A stretch of 20,835 nt of DNA from an uncultured Clostridia bacterium (GTDB lineage Bacteria; Bacillota; Clostridia; Christensenellales; Borkfalkiaceae): contig CALVPW010000073.1 of the NCBI GenBank assembly GCA_944354085.1, forward strand, positions 1 to 20,835, read 5' to 3'. How positions within the stretch are numbered: the first letter of the stretch is position 1; every line of letters starts with the position of its first letter. The position numbers and the translations under genes are program-made. Under the pieces are notes generated by a model. The model ran no database searches and was not told where the DNA came from. It worked only from the letters and a program-made list of their open reading frames with translations. Below, in pieces: positions 1 through 7,082 of this stretch.

Positions 1-517
1 ACTTTATGGCGGTATGCCAAACATATTCCGTGCGGTAGAAGGTTACTTCCGCATCGTGCCGTATTTGGGCGTATTTGCGGCGATCCTGCTCGCATACTTG
101 TGTTTCAGCACGGTGATGGGGCGCCGCCGCGGGGTTGGAACGCTGCAATCGCTGGGAGCGGGTAAAAAACAGATCGCGCTCGCCGTCGGTATCCCCATAT
201 TTGTATTTTGTCTCATCGCATCGCTGGGCGCGCTGTGCGTGGAAGGATGTTTCCTGCTTTACATGAACGGATTGCTTTCCGAGCAGATTTTGGATAATTT
301 AGTGTTTTGGGGAGAGTTTTTTGCATGGGAAGGTATAGCTTCCGCAAAGATATATCCCTTCACGTTGGGATGGGAGACGGTGCTCTTTACCTTTGGCGTG
401 CCGCTTGCGATCGCGGCGATCGCGACGCTTGTTACGGTGTGGCTCGTCTTCCGCACGCCCGTAGTGGATAACCTCAACAAAAAGGAATTCCGCCTGTTCT
501 CAAAAAAGGCGCGCTGA
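1..517 (+). CDS. ABC transporter permease, FtsX domain (C-terminal part, 5' end outside window)
   Basis: The reading frame is open from the left edge (codons begin at position 2), so the ATG at 14 is internal and the true start lies upstream. The visible 172 or so residues hold the C-terminal membrane half of a MacB/FtsX-type permease: a hydrophobic helix after YFRIVPYLGVF, the cytoplasmic coupling motif RGVGTLQSLGAGKKQI, then two more helices and a short basic tail. This half contacts the ATPase in LolCDE/MacB-like exporters. It is about 95% identical at DNA level to the matching part of the next gene, except for one loop (roughly 244-352). It probably forms an operon with the three genes downstream. 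The substrate cannot be read from the sequence. Confidence 0.85.
   Translation, partial: LYGGMPNIFRAVEGYFRIVPYLGVFAAILLAYLCFSTVMGRRRGVGTLQSLGAGKKQIALAVGIPIFVFCLIASLGALCVEGCFLLYMNGLLSEQILDNLVFWGEFFAWEGIASAKIYPFTLGWETVLFTFGVPLAIAAIATLVTVWLVFRTPVVDNLNKKEFRLFSKKAR
51..500 (+). repeat. Duplicated permease 3' half, copy 1
   Basis: Positions 51-243 match 1811-2003 with about 9 mismatches in 193 bases, and 353-500 match 2095-2242 with about 11 mismatches in 148 (counted by eye). The stretch between, 244-352, is diverged and of different length from 2004-2094 (109 against 91 bases). This is the C-terminal membrane domain of two tandem paralogous permeases. Confidence 0.85.
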
Positions 518-555
518 ACGCAGCACATGCAGAACTTGTGTGGGGGCGTTGTGTG

Positions 556-2256
556 ATGAAACTTGGCTTAAAATTCGGATTTAAGATGCTGCTTCGTAAT
601 CCCGTGCGGGTTGCGGCGAGCTTGCTCGCCGCAATTGCCGCATTCGGCATAGCGGGCATGTGCATCTTTACGCTGTGTTATAATACCGTCCCTTGGGAGA
701 GAGAGACGTATTTTAACGGTGACGATAAATATGTAAATATTGCTTATGGTCATAATGGTTATGATGCGATCTGGAAGACGCCCGTAAAATTGACGATCGA
801 TGATATCGGTCAATTGGAAAAGGAAATAGGGGCGCTTGGGTGTGGATATACGATCGATTTCGATTGTGGAAGAAATTCGACCCACGCATTGGCAGAGCAA
901 GCGATCGGCGCATATCGTTTGAGCGATCACGTTGCGGCAGACGAGGATATTTTTGCGCAAGACTTTTGTGAATATCGCGGCGAAATTCTTTTTGCACCAT
1001 ATGAGGATTGTCGTGACGGCTGGCCGCAGTCGCCGTTGCCGCCGACATGGGAGTTGTATCCCAACATATATAACAACTTTTACAGGCGGATGACGATCTA
1101 TCCCAACGAAGAGGCGGTGCAGGAATTCGGTTACACACTGACAGGGCGGCTCCCGCAAGCCGTGAACGAGGTCGCCATCCCGCAATGGCTGTACAACTGC
1201 TTTTTGTGCTACGGATATAAGGACAGAGAGGGGAAGGTATATCAGATCGATCGCGAAGAGGATATCCTCGGCAAAACGCTCTCCATGACGCAGGCTGAAA
1301 AGAAACCCGTTTATCTCGACGGACAGTATCTTTGGGATGAATACGCATGGTCGTGGGAAGAGGCGGCGATCGTGGGCATCGTACACACCGATTACGAGGA
1401 AGAGGGCTTTTTCGAAAAAAATCTCAGGTGGGTATCGAAAGACATCGAACAACAATGGGATACAGATTTTGACGGCGAACAACAGTGGGATACAAATTTT
1501 AAGGAATGGGAATATGCAATTCCGCCGCACTTGGGATTGATCGTGAGCCGCGCATATATCGATCAGTTTGATCGGCAGCTGATCGACGAATATATTCAAT
1601 GGAACAGCCTTACCGTGCTGCGCTATGGAGAACATCAAGAGGCGCTTTTTTCGTATTTGACAGATTGGAAAGTGCAAAAAAGTTTTTCTTCCGCAGTTAT
1701 TTCAGGTACGTGGGGAGGGGAGCGGACTACGATATATTCGCAGCCGTTTCTGTCGGCTACACTGATCGCCACATTGCCGTGGGTATTGAACGAGGTCACG
1801 GTCTATTTTCGCATCGTGCCGTATTTGGGCGTGTTTGCGGCGATCCTGCTCGCATACTTGTGCTTCAGCACGGTGATGGGGCGCCGCCGCGGGGTGGGCA
1901 CGCTGCAATCGCTGGGAGCAAGTAAAAAACAGATCGCGCTCGCCGTCGGTATCCCTATTTTTGTATTTTGTCTCATCGCATCGTTGGGCGCGCTGTGCGT
2001 GGAGCTCGGATTCATGGGATATATGAACGGGCTGCTGAACACGTACGTGCTGCCTGAATTGCAGCTGCAAGGATACGCGTTGTCGTCCGTTCCCTATCCC
2101 TTTACGCTGGGATGGGAGACGCTGTTCTTTACCTTCGGCGTGCCGCTTGCGATCGCGGCGGTCGCGACGCTTGTTACGGTGTGGCTCGTCTTCCGTGCGC
2201 CCGTGGTGGATAACCTCAACAAAAAGGAATTCCGCTTATTCAGGAAGAGGAGGTAG
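556..2256 (+). CDS. ABC transporter permease, FtsX/MacB-like
   Basis: Predicted integral-membrane subunit of a MacB/LolCDE-type exporter. The frame is open from GTG 538, but ATG 556 is preferred: it is preceded by GGGGG at 542-546, and the protein then begins MKLGLKFGFKMLLRNP, typical of the family's cytoplasmic N-terminus. One helix follows (about residues 16-40 of this start), then a large extracytoplasmic domain of about 360 residues rich in Tyr, Trp and acidic residues, then three C-terminal helices with the coupling motif RGVGTLQSLGASKKQI. The external domain carries a 10-residue tandem repeat, EQQWDT-type. The stop is TAG. The next gene's ribosome binding site lies inside this gene's end. 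Its C-terminal third is a near-copy of the upstream permease. Function in peptide, lipid or drug export is not resolvable. Confidence 0.88.
   Translation: MKLGLKFGFKMLLRNPVRVAASLLAAIAAFGIAGMCIFTLCYNTVPWERETYFNGDDKYVNIAYGHNGYDAIWKTPVKLTIDDIGQLEKEIGALGCGYTIDFDCGRNSTHALAEQAIGAYRLSDHVAADEDIFAQDFCEYRGEILFAPYEDCRDGWPQSPLPPTWELYPNIYNNFYRRMTIYPNEEAVQEFGYTLTGRLPQAVNEVAIPQWLYNCFLCYGYKDREGKVYQIDREEDILGKTLSMTQAEKKPVYLDGQYLWDEYAWSWEEAAIVGIVHTDYEEEGFFEKNLRWVSKDIEQQWDTDFDGEQQWDTNFKEWEYAIPPHLGLIVSRAYIDQFDRQLIDEYIQWNSLTVLRYGEHQEALFSYLTDWKVQKSFSSAVISGTWGGERTTIYSQPFLSATLIATLPWVLNEVTVYFRIVPYLGVFAAILLAYLCFSTVMGRRRGVGTLQSLGASKKQIALAVGIPIFVFCLIASLGALCVELGFMGYMNGLLNTYVLPELQLQGYALSSVPYPFTLGWETLFFTFGVPLAIAAVATLVTVWLVFRAPVVDNLNKKEFRLFRKRR
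1447..1506 (+). repeat. 30-bp tandem duplication inside the permease
   Basis: Two adjacent 30-bp units, 1447-1476 and 1477-1506, encode EQQWDTDFDG and EQQWDTNFKE. They differ at a few bases and keep the frame, so the duplication simply lengthens the extracytoplasmic domain. Confidence 0.8.
1811..2242 (+). repeat. Duplicated permease 3' half, copy 2
   Basis: Partner of the copy at 51-500. The conserved blocks are 1811-2003 and 2095-2242, with the diverged block 2004-2094 between them encoding the loop between the last two helices. Offsets to copy 1 are 1760 and 1742 bases for the two blocks, reflecting an 18-base length difference in the loop. Confidence 0.85.
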
Positions 2257-2259
2257 CCT

Positions 2260-3591
2260 ATGCGCTTTGCAACCATTTTACGGATGAGCGGCAAAAACGT
2301 CTTTTCGCACGTGCTGCGCCTGATCGTGGTATTGCTATTGGCGTCGGTCGCGCTCGGATTGTTGGGCACGGCGGTCGCCGCTGCCCGCTTCGATCATACG
2401 GCGGCGCGGTGGGATAGCCTGTACCCCTACGAATATCGCTATCTCCTCGAAGAGGAAGGGCGCGTGCTCTCGGACGCGGGCGCTGAACGCCTGCGCGCGT
2501 TGGGACGGCCGTTCTCTTTCGCCGCGCCCAATACGCAGAATATCGCCCGCAGCATGACGGCATTCCTCGATCCCGAGCCCGATACGGCGTATGGCACGAC
2601 GGGCGCACTGTATACTTCGCCGCCCTATATGATCGCTGCCGATGCGGCGGCGCTCGCCGCAGCGGGCGGCAGGGTGATCGGACGGCTCCCCGAAAGAACG
2701 GACGAGATCGCACTCTGCGCCTGTCAGTTCCAACTCTTCCTCGTGCACGGATATTACGATAATATCGCTGCGCCCGTCACGTACGACGAGCAGTTCCGCC
2801 CCGTTTATGACGAAGCGGCGCTCTATCCCGTGACGGACGCCGAGAGCTTCGTGCGTCAGGGGCGGAAGATCTTGCTGCAAGATCCCGCGGCAAGCGATAT
2901 TTCAGCCACGCTTCAGGCGACGATCGTGGGCGTGGTGGAGCTCGGCGCGTGCCCGTATGACCATACCGCAGCAACGCACCCCGCCGATTATCACGATGCG
3001 ATCTATGTTTCCTCCGCCTATTTTACGGCGCTCAATGCGGGCAGGAATGTCGTTGCCATGGTGGAAAAACAGGCGCGGGACAGCGATATTGCCTATTTCA
3101 GCGCCGTCGAAGCGGCGGGATTTATGTTTGGTTCCGAAGTTTTGCAGGAGCTCGACGCGGGCGCGGAACAGCTGGACACCATGAAGCAGGTATTCGGCTA
3201 TATCGGCATCGGGCTGGCGGCGTTCTGCATCGTGCTCATCTATCAGTTCACGAGTTTTATCATGGAGAGCAAAAGGGGAGAGATCGGCATCTTGCGGGCG
3301 CTCGGCGCGGGAAAACGGGATATCGTCATCCTGTTTTTGATGCAGAGCCTGCTGCTTTCCCTGCTGCAGGCGGCGGGCGGCGCGGTGGTGATGCTCGCGC
3401 TCGTGCCATCCGTCAACGCCGTCGTGAGCAGCGGCGTGAACGCGCAGATCGTCTTTTTGCGCTTTTCCTTCGTCGCGTTCGTTATAGAGCTTGCGGTGAG
3501 CGTCGTCGTCACGGCGCTTTCGGCGCTGCTGCCCATCGCAAAAGTTGCAAAAATGTCGCCCGTGGATGCGATCCGCAGGAACGAAGTATAA
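2260..3591 (+). CDS. ABC transporter permease, FtsX domain
   Basis: A 443-residue permease of the same exporter type but not a near-copy of the two upstream. One N-terminal helix lies at about residues 20-42, an extracytoplasmic domain of about 265 residues follows, and three helices start near 308. The coupling region KRGEIGILRALGAGKRDI and the C-terminal AKMSPVDAIR are the classic FtsX-family signatures, here closer to consensus than in its neighbours. ATG 2260 has AGGAGG at 2247-2252, overlapping the previous stop codon, so translation is coupled. It likely pairs with one of the paralogues upstream to make a heterodimeric permease driven by the ATPase that follows 12 bases downstream. Confidence 0.9.
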   Translation: MRFATILRMSGKNVFSHVLRLIVVLLLASVALGLLGTAVAAARFDHTAARWDSLYPYEYRYLLEEEGRVLSDAGAERLRALGRPFSFAAPNTQNIARSMTAFLDPEPDTAYGTTGALYTSPPYMIAADAAALAAAGGRVIGRLPERTDEIALCACQFQLFLVHGYYDNIAAPVTYDEQFRPVYDEAALYPVTDAESFVRQGRKILLQDPAASDISATLQATIVGVVELGACPYDHTAATHPADYHDAIYVSSAYFTALNAGRNVVAMVEKQARDSDIAYFSAVEAAGFMFGSEVLQELDAGAEQLDTMKQVFGYIGIGLAAFCIVLIYQFTSFIMESKRGEIGILRALGAGKRDIVILFLMQSLLLSLLQAAGGAVVMLALVPSVNAVVSSGVNAQIVFLRFSFVAFVIELAVSVVVTALSALLPIAKVAKMSPVDAIRRNEV

Positions 3592-3603
3592 AAGGAGAAA
3601 AAT

Positions 3604-4299
3604 ATGTTTCAGGCAAAAGGACTTTCAAAAACCTATCATGTCAAGAACGGGGAGGACGTGCACGCGCTCAAAAACGTCGATCTCACCTTCGGCGATACGG
3701 GGATGGTATTCATCCTCGGCAAGTCGGGTTCGGGAAAATCGACGCTGTTGCATCTTTTGGGCGGATTGGACAGGCCATCGGCGGGAGAGATCGTCCTCGA
3801 CGGCGTTTCGAGCGCGGGATTTAAGGACGGTGATTGGGACAAATACCGCAACCAAAGCGTGGGGTTCGTCTTTCAGGAATACAACCTGCTGCCCGAATTT
3901 TCGGTGCGGGACAACATCGGGATCGCCCTCGAACTGCAAAAAAAGAAGACGGACGCCGCCGTCATCGACGCCGTACTGCAAAAAGTCGAATTAAAGGGGA
4001 TGGAAAACCGCAAACCCGCAGAACTTTCGGGCGGGCAGCGGCAGCGCGTCGCCATCGCGCGGGCGCTCGTCAAAGATCCTAAGATCGTGTTCGCCGACGA
4101 GCCGACGGGCGCGCTGGACGAGGAGACGGGCAGGAGCATCCTTGCGCTTTTGAAGACGCTCTCTCAAGAGAAGCTCGTGATCGTCGTCACGCACGACAGG
4201 GATTTTGCCGCGGCATATGGCGACCGCATCATCGAACTTTCCGACGGCGCCGTGGTCGGCGACGAAGTCCTGCCGCCGCAGGAAGTTGTTCAGGAATAA
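3604..4299 (+). CDS. ABC transporter ATP-binding protein, LolD/MacB type
   Basis: A 231-residue cytoplasmic ATPase for the three permeases upstream. Walker A is GKSGSGKST at residues 39-47, the Q-loop is Q91, the signature LSGGQ is at 141-145, Walker B IVFADEP is at 161-167 and the switch His is H197 in VVTHD. The DEPTGALD sequence and the length are those of the LolD/FtsE/MacB-type exporter ATPases. ATG 3604 follows AAAGGAG at 3592-3598. No two-component system of the BceRS kind is in view, so a role in antimicrobial-peptide resistance is only one option beside lipoprotein or lipid transport. No terminator hairpin is evident in 4300-4350. Confidence 0.93.
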   Translation: MFQAKGLSKTYHVKNGEDVHALKNVDLTFGDTGMVFILGKSGSGKSTLLHLLGGLDRPSAGEIVLDGVSSAGFKDGDWDKYRNQSVGFVFQEYNLLPEFSVRDNIGIALELQKKKTDAAVIDAVLQKVELKGMENRKPAELSGGQRQRVAIARALVKDPKIVFADEPTGALDEETGRSILALLKTLSQEKLVIVVTHDRDFAAAYGDRIIELSDGAVVGDEVLPPQEVVQE

Positions 4300-4351
4300 A
4301 ACTTTGGGCAAATTATACAATATCGCGCGGGCTTTTTGTGGGGATTGCCTA

Positions 4352-4380
4352 TTGCGCTTTTCCGCGAAATATAGTAAAAT
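4352..4380 (+). promoter_or_regulatory. Sigma-A-type promoter of the msmX-like gene
   Basis: TTGCGC (4352-4357), a 17-base spacer and TAAAAT (4375-4380). The transcript would start about 30 bases before ATG 4419, which has its own AAGGAGAGG ribosome site at 4405-4413. The -35 is weak; the -10 is good. Confidence 0.6.
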
Positions 4381-4418
4381 ATGCGTATAAAAAGTTTTCT
4401 TGATAAGGAGAGGAAATT

Positions 4419-5807
4419 ATGTCCGGTCTTTTGCTCAAAGGCATCAACAAGGTATATCCCGGTGGCAACCAGGCAGTCTTCAACTTCTGCCTCGACATCC
4501 GCGATAAAGAGTTCATCGTCTTCGTCGGTCCTTCCGGCTGCGGTAAGTCCACGACGCTGCGCATGATCGCCGGTCTCGAAGAGATCTCTTCGGGCGAATT
4601 GTACATCGACGGCAAGCTCGTCAACGACGTCGTCCCCAAGGACAGAGATATCGCCATGGTCTTCCAGAACTACGCGCTCTATCCTCATATGTCCGTGTAC
4701 GACAACATGGCATTCGGCTTAAAGCTCCGCAAAGTGCCCAAGGACGTTATCGACGAAAAGGTCAAAGCCGCGGCGGAGATCCTCGGCATCACCGATTACC
4801 TTTCGCGTAAGCCCAAGGCGCTCTCGGGTGGTCAGCGTCAGCGTGTCGCGCTCGGCAGAACCATCGTCCGCGAGCCCAAGGTCTTCCTGCTCGACGAGCC
4901 TTTGTCCAACCTCGACGCGAAGCTCCGCGCACAGATGAGAACGGAGATCTCCAAGCTGCACGTCCGCCTTGCGACGACGTTCATCTACGTCACGCACGAC
5001 CAGATCGAGGCTATGACGATGGGTACCCGTATCGTCGTCATGAAGGACGGCTTCATGCAGCAGGTCGATACCCCTCAGAATCTCTACGATTATCCCATCA
5101 ACCTCTTCGTCGCGGGCTTCATCGGCACGCCTCAGATGAACTTCTTCAAGAAGTCCACCATCACCGAAGAGGGCGGCAAGGTCTATGTCAACTTCATCGG
5201 CGGCAACAAGATCCTTCTGCCCAAGTCGATGGTCTCCAAGATCAAGAACCTCGATGCGTATAAGAACACGGGCAAGGAAGTGACGCTCGGCGTCCGTCCC
5301 GAGGATATCCACGAGGACGACCTGTTCATCTCCAACTCGCCCGATACCATCGTCAAAGCCCGTATCGACGTCATCGAAAAACTCGGCGCCGAGACGCAGA
5401 TCTACTGCGACCTCGACTACGAGAACGATAAGAACACCATCGTCGACAACGCTGCGCAGATGATCGCAAAGATCTCGTCCCGCGCAACGGTCAACCTTGG
5501 CGAAGTCGTCGAGCTTGCGTTCGACGCGAAGCACATCCACCTCTTCGACGGTTATACCGAAGCGACGATGCTTGAACGCGACGAGCATTACGACGTCATC
5601 CCCGAGAATGCGGAAGGCGCGGCGTTCGTGCCTCCTACACCGCAGGAGATGCAGGAGATGATCGACAAGGCGCGTGTCGTCACCAAGGAAATGAAGAAGC
5701 AGGCGAAGCACGACGCGAAGATGGAAGCACGCCGCAAGGCTGCTGCCGCCGCTGCCGAAGCTTCCGGCGAGACCGCACCCGAAGAAGAAAAGAAAGACGA
5801 GGAGTGA
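4419..5807 (+). CDS. msmX: Sugar ABC transporter ATP-binding protein, MsmX/UgpC family
   Basis: A 462-residue ATPase of carbohydrate importers. Walker A GPSGCGKST is at 37-45, LSGGQ at 135-139, Walker B VFLLDEP at 155-161 and the switch His at 193. The nucleotide domain is followed by an OB-fold (TOBE) regulatory region with GVRPEDIH. About 55 C-terminal residues form a Lys/Ala/Glu-rich charged tail not usual in the roughly 370-residue family, which explains the extra length. No permease or binding protein is beside it and it has its own promoter and terminator. This matches the known MsmX situation in which one ATPase serves several sugar importers. Codon use is strongly C-ending (GGT, TCC, GTC, CTC favoured) compared with neighbours, suggesting high expression. 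Confidence 0.93.
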   Translation: MSGLLLKGINKVYPGGNQAVFNFCLDIRDKEFIVFVGPSGCGKSTTLRMIAGLEEISSGELYIDGKLVNDVVPKDRDIAMVFQNYALYPHMSVYDNMAFGLKLRKVPKDVIDEKVKAAAEILGITDYLSRKPKALSGGQRQRVALGRTIVREPKVFLLDEPLSNLDAKLRAQMRTEISKLHVRLATTFIYVTHDQIEAMTMGTRIVVMKDGFMQQVDTPQNLYDYPINLFVAGFIGTPQMNFFKKSTITEEGGKVYVNFIGGNKILLPKSMVSKIKNLDAYKNTGKEVTLGVRPEDIHEDDLFISNSPDTIVKARIDVIEKLGAETQIYCDLDYENDKNTIVDNAAQMIAKISSRATVNLGEVVELAFDAKHIHLFDGYTEATMLERDEHYDVIPENAEGAAFVPPTPQEMQEMIDKARVVTKEMKKQAKHDAKMEARRKAAAAAAEASGETAPEEEKKDEE

Positions 5808-5819
5808 TCGTCTCTTACC

Positions 5820-5856
5820 GTACCCCGAGCAAACCGCTCGGGGTACTTTTTGTTTT
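5820..5856 (+). terminator. Rho-independent terminator of the msmX-like gene
   Basis: A perfect 11-bp stem (5820-5830 with 5836-5846), loop AAACC, then a T-rich tract 5847-5856. It begins 13 bases after the stop codon. Confidence 0.95.
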
Positions 5857-5876
5857 GCGCCTCATCTCCTATTATG

Positions 5877-5955
5877 AGGGAGGCGCCCTGCAGGGGCGGT
5901 GGGAGCAGCGCCCTCAGTCTCGCTGCGCTCGCCGGCGCCCTCCAAGGAGGGCGCC
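5877..5955. repeat. Palindromic intergenic element (REP/MITE-like candidate)
   Basis: A compact, very GC-rich block in the 274-base gap between two genes. It ends in a perfect 10-bp inverted repeat GGCGCCCTCC/GGAGGGCGCC (5934-5943 and 5946-5955, 2-base spacer). It contains a second hairpin GCAGCG/CGCTGC (5905-5910 and 5921-5926) around CCCTCAGTCT, and starts with GGGAGGCGCC. Palindromes built around CCCTCAGTC and a CTCC/GGAG end are, as far as I recall, common dispersed intergenic repeats in Clostridia. Only one copy is in this window, so repetition is inferred. The rest of the gap, up to the promoter at 6023, shows nothing further. Confidence 0.5.
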
Positions 5956-6022
5956 AAGGACAATGGCTGCGGTGCGGCGTTCGCGCCTTGCAAAAAAATT
6001 TTGTTCGGATACGCCGAATGAT

Positions 6023-6051
6023 TTGACAAACCGCCCGAAAAAGGGTATGAT
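6023..6051 (+). promoter_or_regulatory. Sigma-A promoter of the metal exporter gene
   Basis: TTGACA (6023-6028), 17-base spacer, TATGAT (6046-6051). The leader of about 25 bases is too short for a yybP-ykoY manganese riboswitch, so any metal control must act at the promoter. Confidence 0.85.
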
Positions 6052-6081
6052 GGCGCCATCCAAAAAAGGAGGAGTTTTGCG

Positions 6082-7029
6082 ATGTGGTGGGATGTGATCT
6101 TGGACGCGCTGCTGGATACGCTCAAGCTCTTTCCTTTTTTATTTTTGCTGTACGTGCTCATCGAGCTCATGGAGCACAACACCAAAGTCGGGCGGGCGAG
6201 CCGCGCGCTTTCGGGAAAGTGGGCGCCGCTCGTTGGGAGCGCCACGGGGCTCGTGCCCATGTGCGGATTTTCGGTGATGGCGGCAAAGCTGTACGAACAC
6301 CGCCACGTCACGCTGGGCACGCTGCTCGCCGTGTTCATCTCCACGAGCGACGAGGCGTTTTTGGTCATGCTCGTATCCGAAATGTCGTGGCTGAACAAGC
6401 TCGTCTCCATCCTTTCCATGTGCGGGATCAAACTTGTTTTGGGTGCGGGCGTCGGGTATCTCGTTGACGTTCTTTCCCGCCGCAAAGAGGTCTCGCCGCT
6501 GCCCGAATACGACGTTCACGGGCACCATGTCTGCGATGAGCCTTCACAAACGCCGCTGCCCGACGCCGAAGGCGCGTATACCGCATGCGAACATGCCCAT
6601 GCCGAAAAGTGGTTTTTGCTCTATCTCGTTTCGCCGCTTTTGCACGCGCTCAAAGTCGCCGCGTTCGTGCTTGCCGTCAATCTGCTCTTCGGGTATCTCT
6701 TCTTTTTTGTGGGCGAGGACGTCGTCATCGGCTTTTTGCGGGGGAGCGGGTATTGGTATCAGCCGCTCGTTTGCGCGGTGCTGGGGCTCGTGCCAAACTG
6801 CGTCTCTTCCGTCATCCTTGCCGAAGTGTACGCGATGGGCGGCATTGCGTTCGGGAGCTGTATGGCGGGGCTCGTCGTCAATACGGGGCTCGGCATTTTA
6901 GTGCTCTTCCGCCGCGGCGGCGAATGGAAACGCGCGCTCGTCATCGCGGCGGGGCTGCTGCTCCTCGGGATCGCCGTGGGGTATGCGGTGAACGCAGTCA
7001 ACGCGGCGCTCCCGCCCCTGAATATTTGA
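6082..7029 (+). CDS. Putative heavy-metal/manganese exporter, 10-TM (ArsP_2 / PF11449-like)
   Basis: A 315-residue polytopic inner-membrane protein resembling the family annotated as putative manganese transporter or arsenic efflux protein. It is built of two related halves: GLVPMCGFSVMAAKLY (56-71) and GLVPNCVSSVILAEVY (235-250), each followed by helices containing small residues and a T/N-S/T patch (ISTSDE, VVNTGLG). The halves are joined by a hydrophilic loop (about 135-176) with His and Cys in HGHHVC and CEHAHAEK, a likely metal-binding stretch. ATG 6082 is preceded by AGGAGG about 8 bases upstream. It is monocistronic behind a strong promoter. The transported ion is inferred from the family only. 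Confidence 0.8.
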   Translation: MWWDVILDALLDTLKLFPFLFLLYVLIELMEHNTKVGRASRALSGKWAPLVGSATGLVPMCGFSVMAAKLYEHRHVTLGTLLAVFISTSDEAFLVMLVSEMSWLNKLVSILSMCGIKLVLGAGVGYLVDVLSRRKEVSPLPEYDVHGHHVCDEPSQTPLPDAEGAYTACEHAHAEKWFLLYLVSPLLHALKVAAFVLAVNLLFGYLFFFVGEDVVIGFLRGSGYWYQPLVCAVLGLVPNCVSSVILAEVYAMGGIAFGSCMAGLVVNTGLGILVLFRRGGEWKRALVIAAGLLLLGIAVGYAVNAVNAALPPLNI

Positions 7030-7054
7030 CAAATCGCCCGCGCTATCGTATAAT
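7026..7054 (+). promoter_or_regulatory. Consensus sigma-A promoter before hisC
   Basis: TTGACA (7026-7031), 17-base spacer, TATAAT (7049-7054): both hexamers perfect. The -35 overlaps the TGA stop (7027-7029) of the upstream gene. It likely drives the three genes to 9960. Confidence 0.93.
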
Positions 7055-7082
7055 ATAGGCAGATACGATAAGAGAGGGTGTC

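Noticed and set aside
6052..6081. Possible manganese riboswitch (yybP-ykoY) before the metal exporter
   Set aside because: Only about 30 bases lie between the -10 and the start, far too short.
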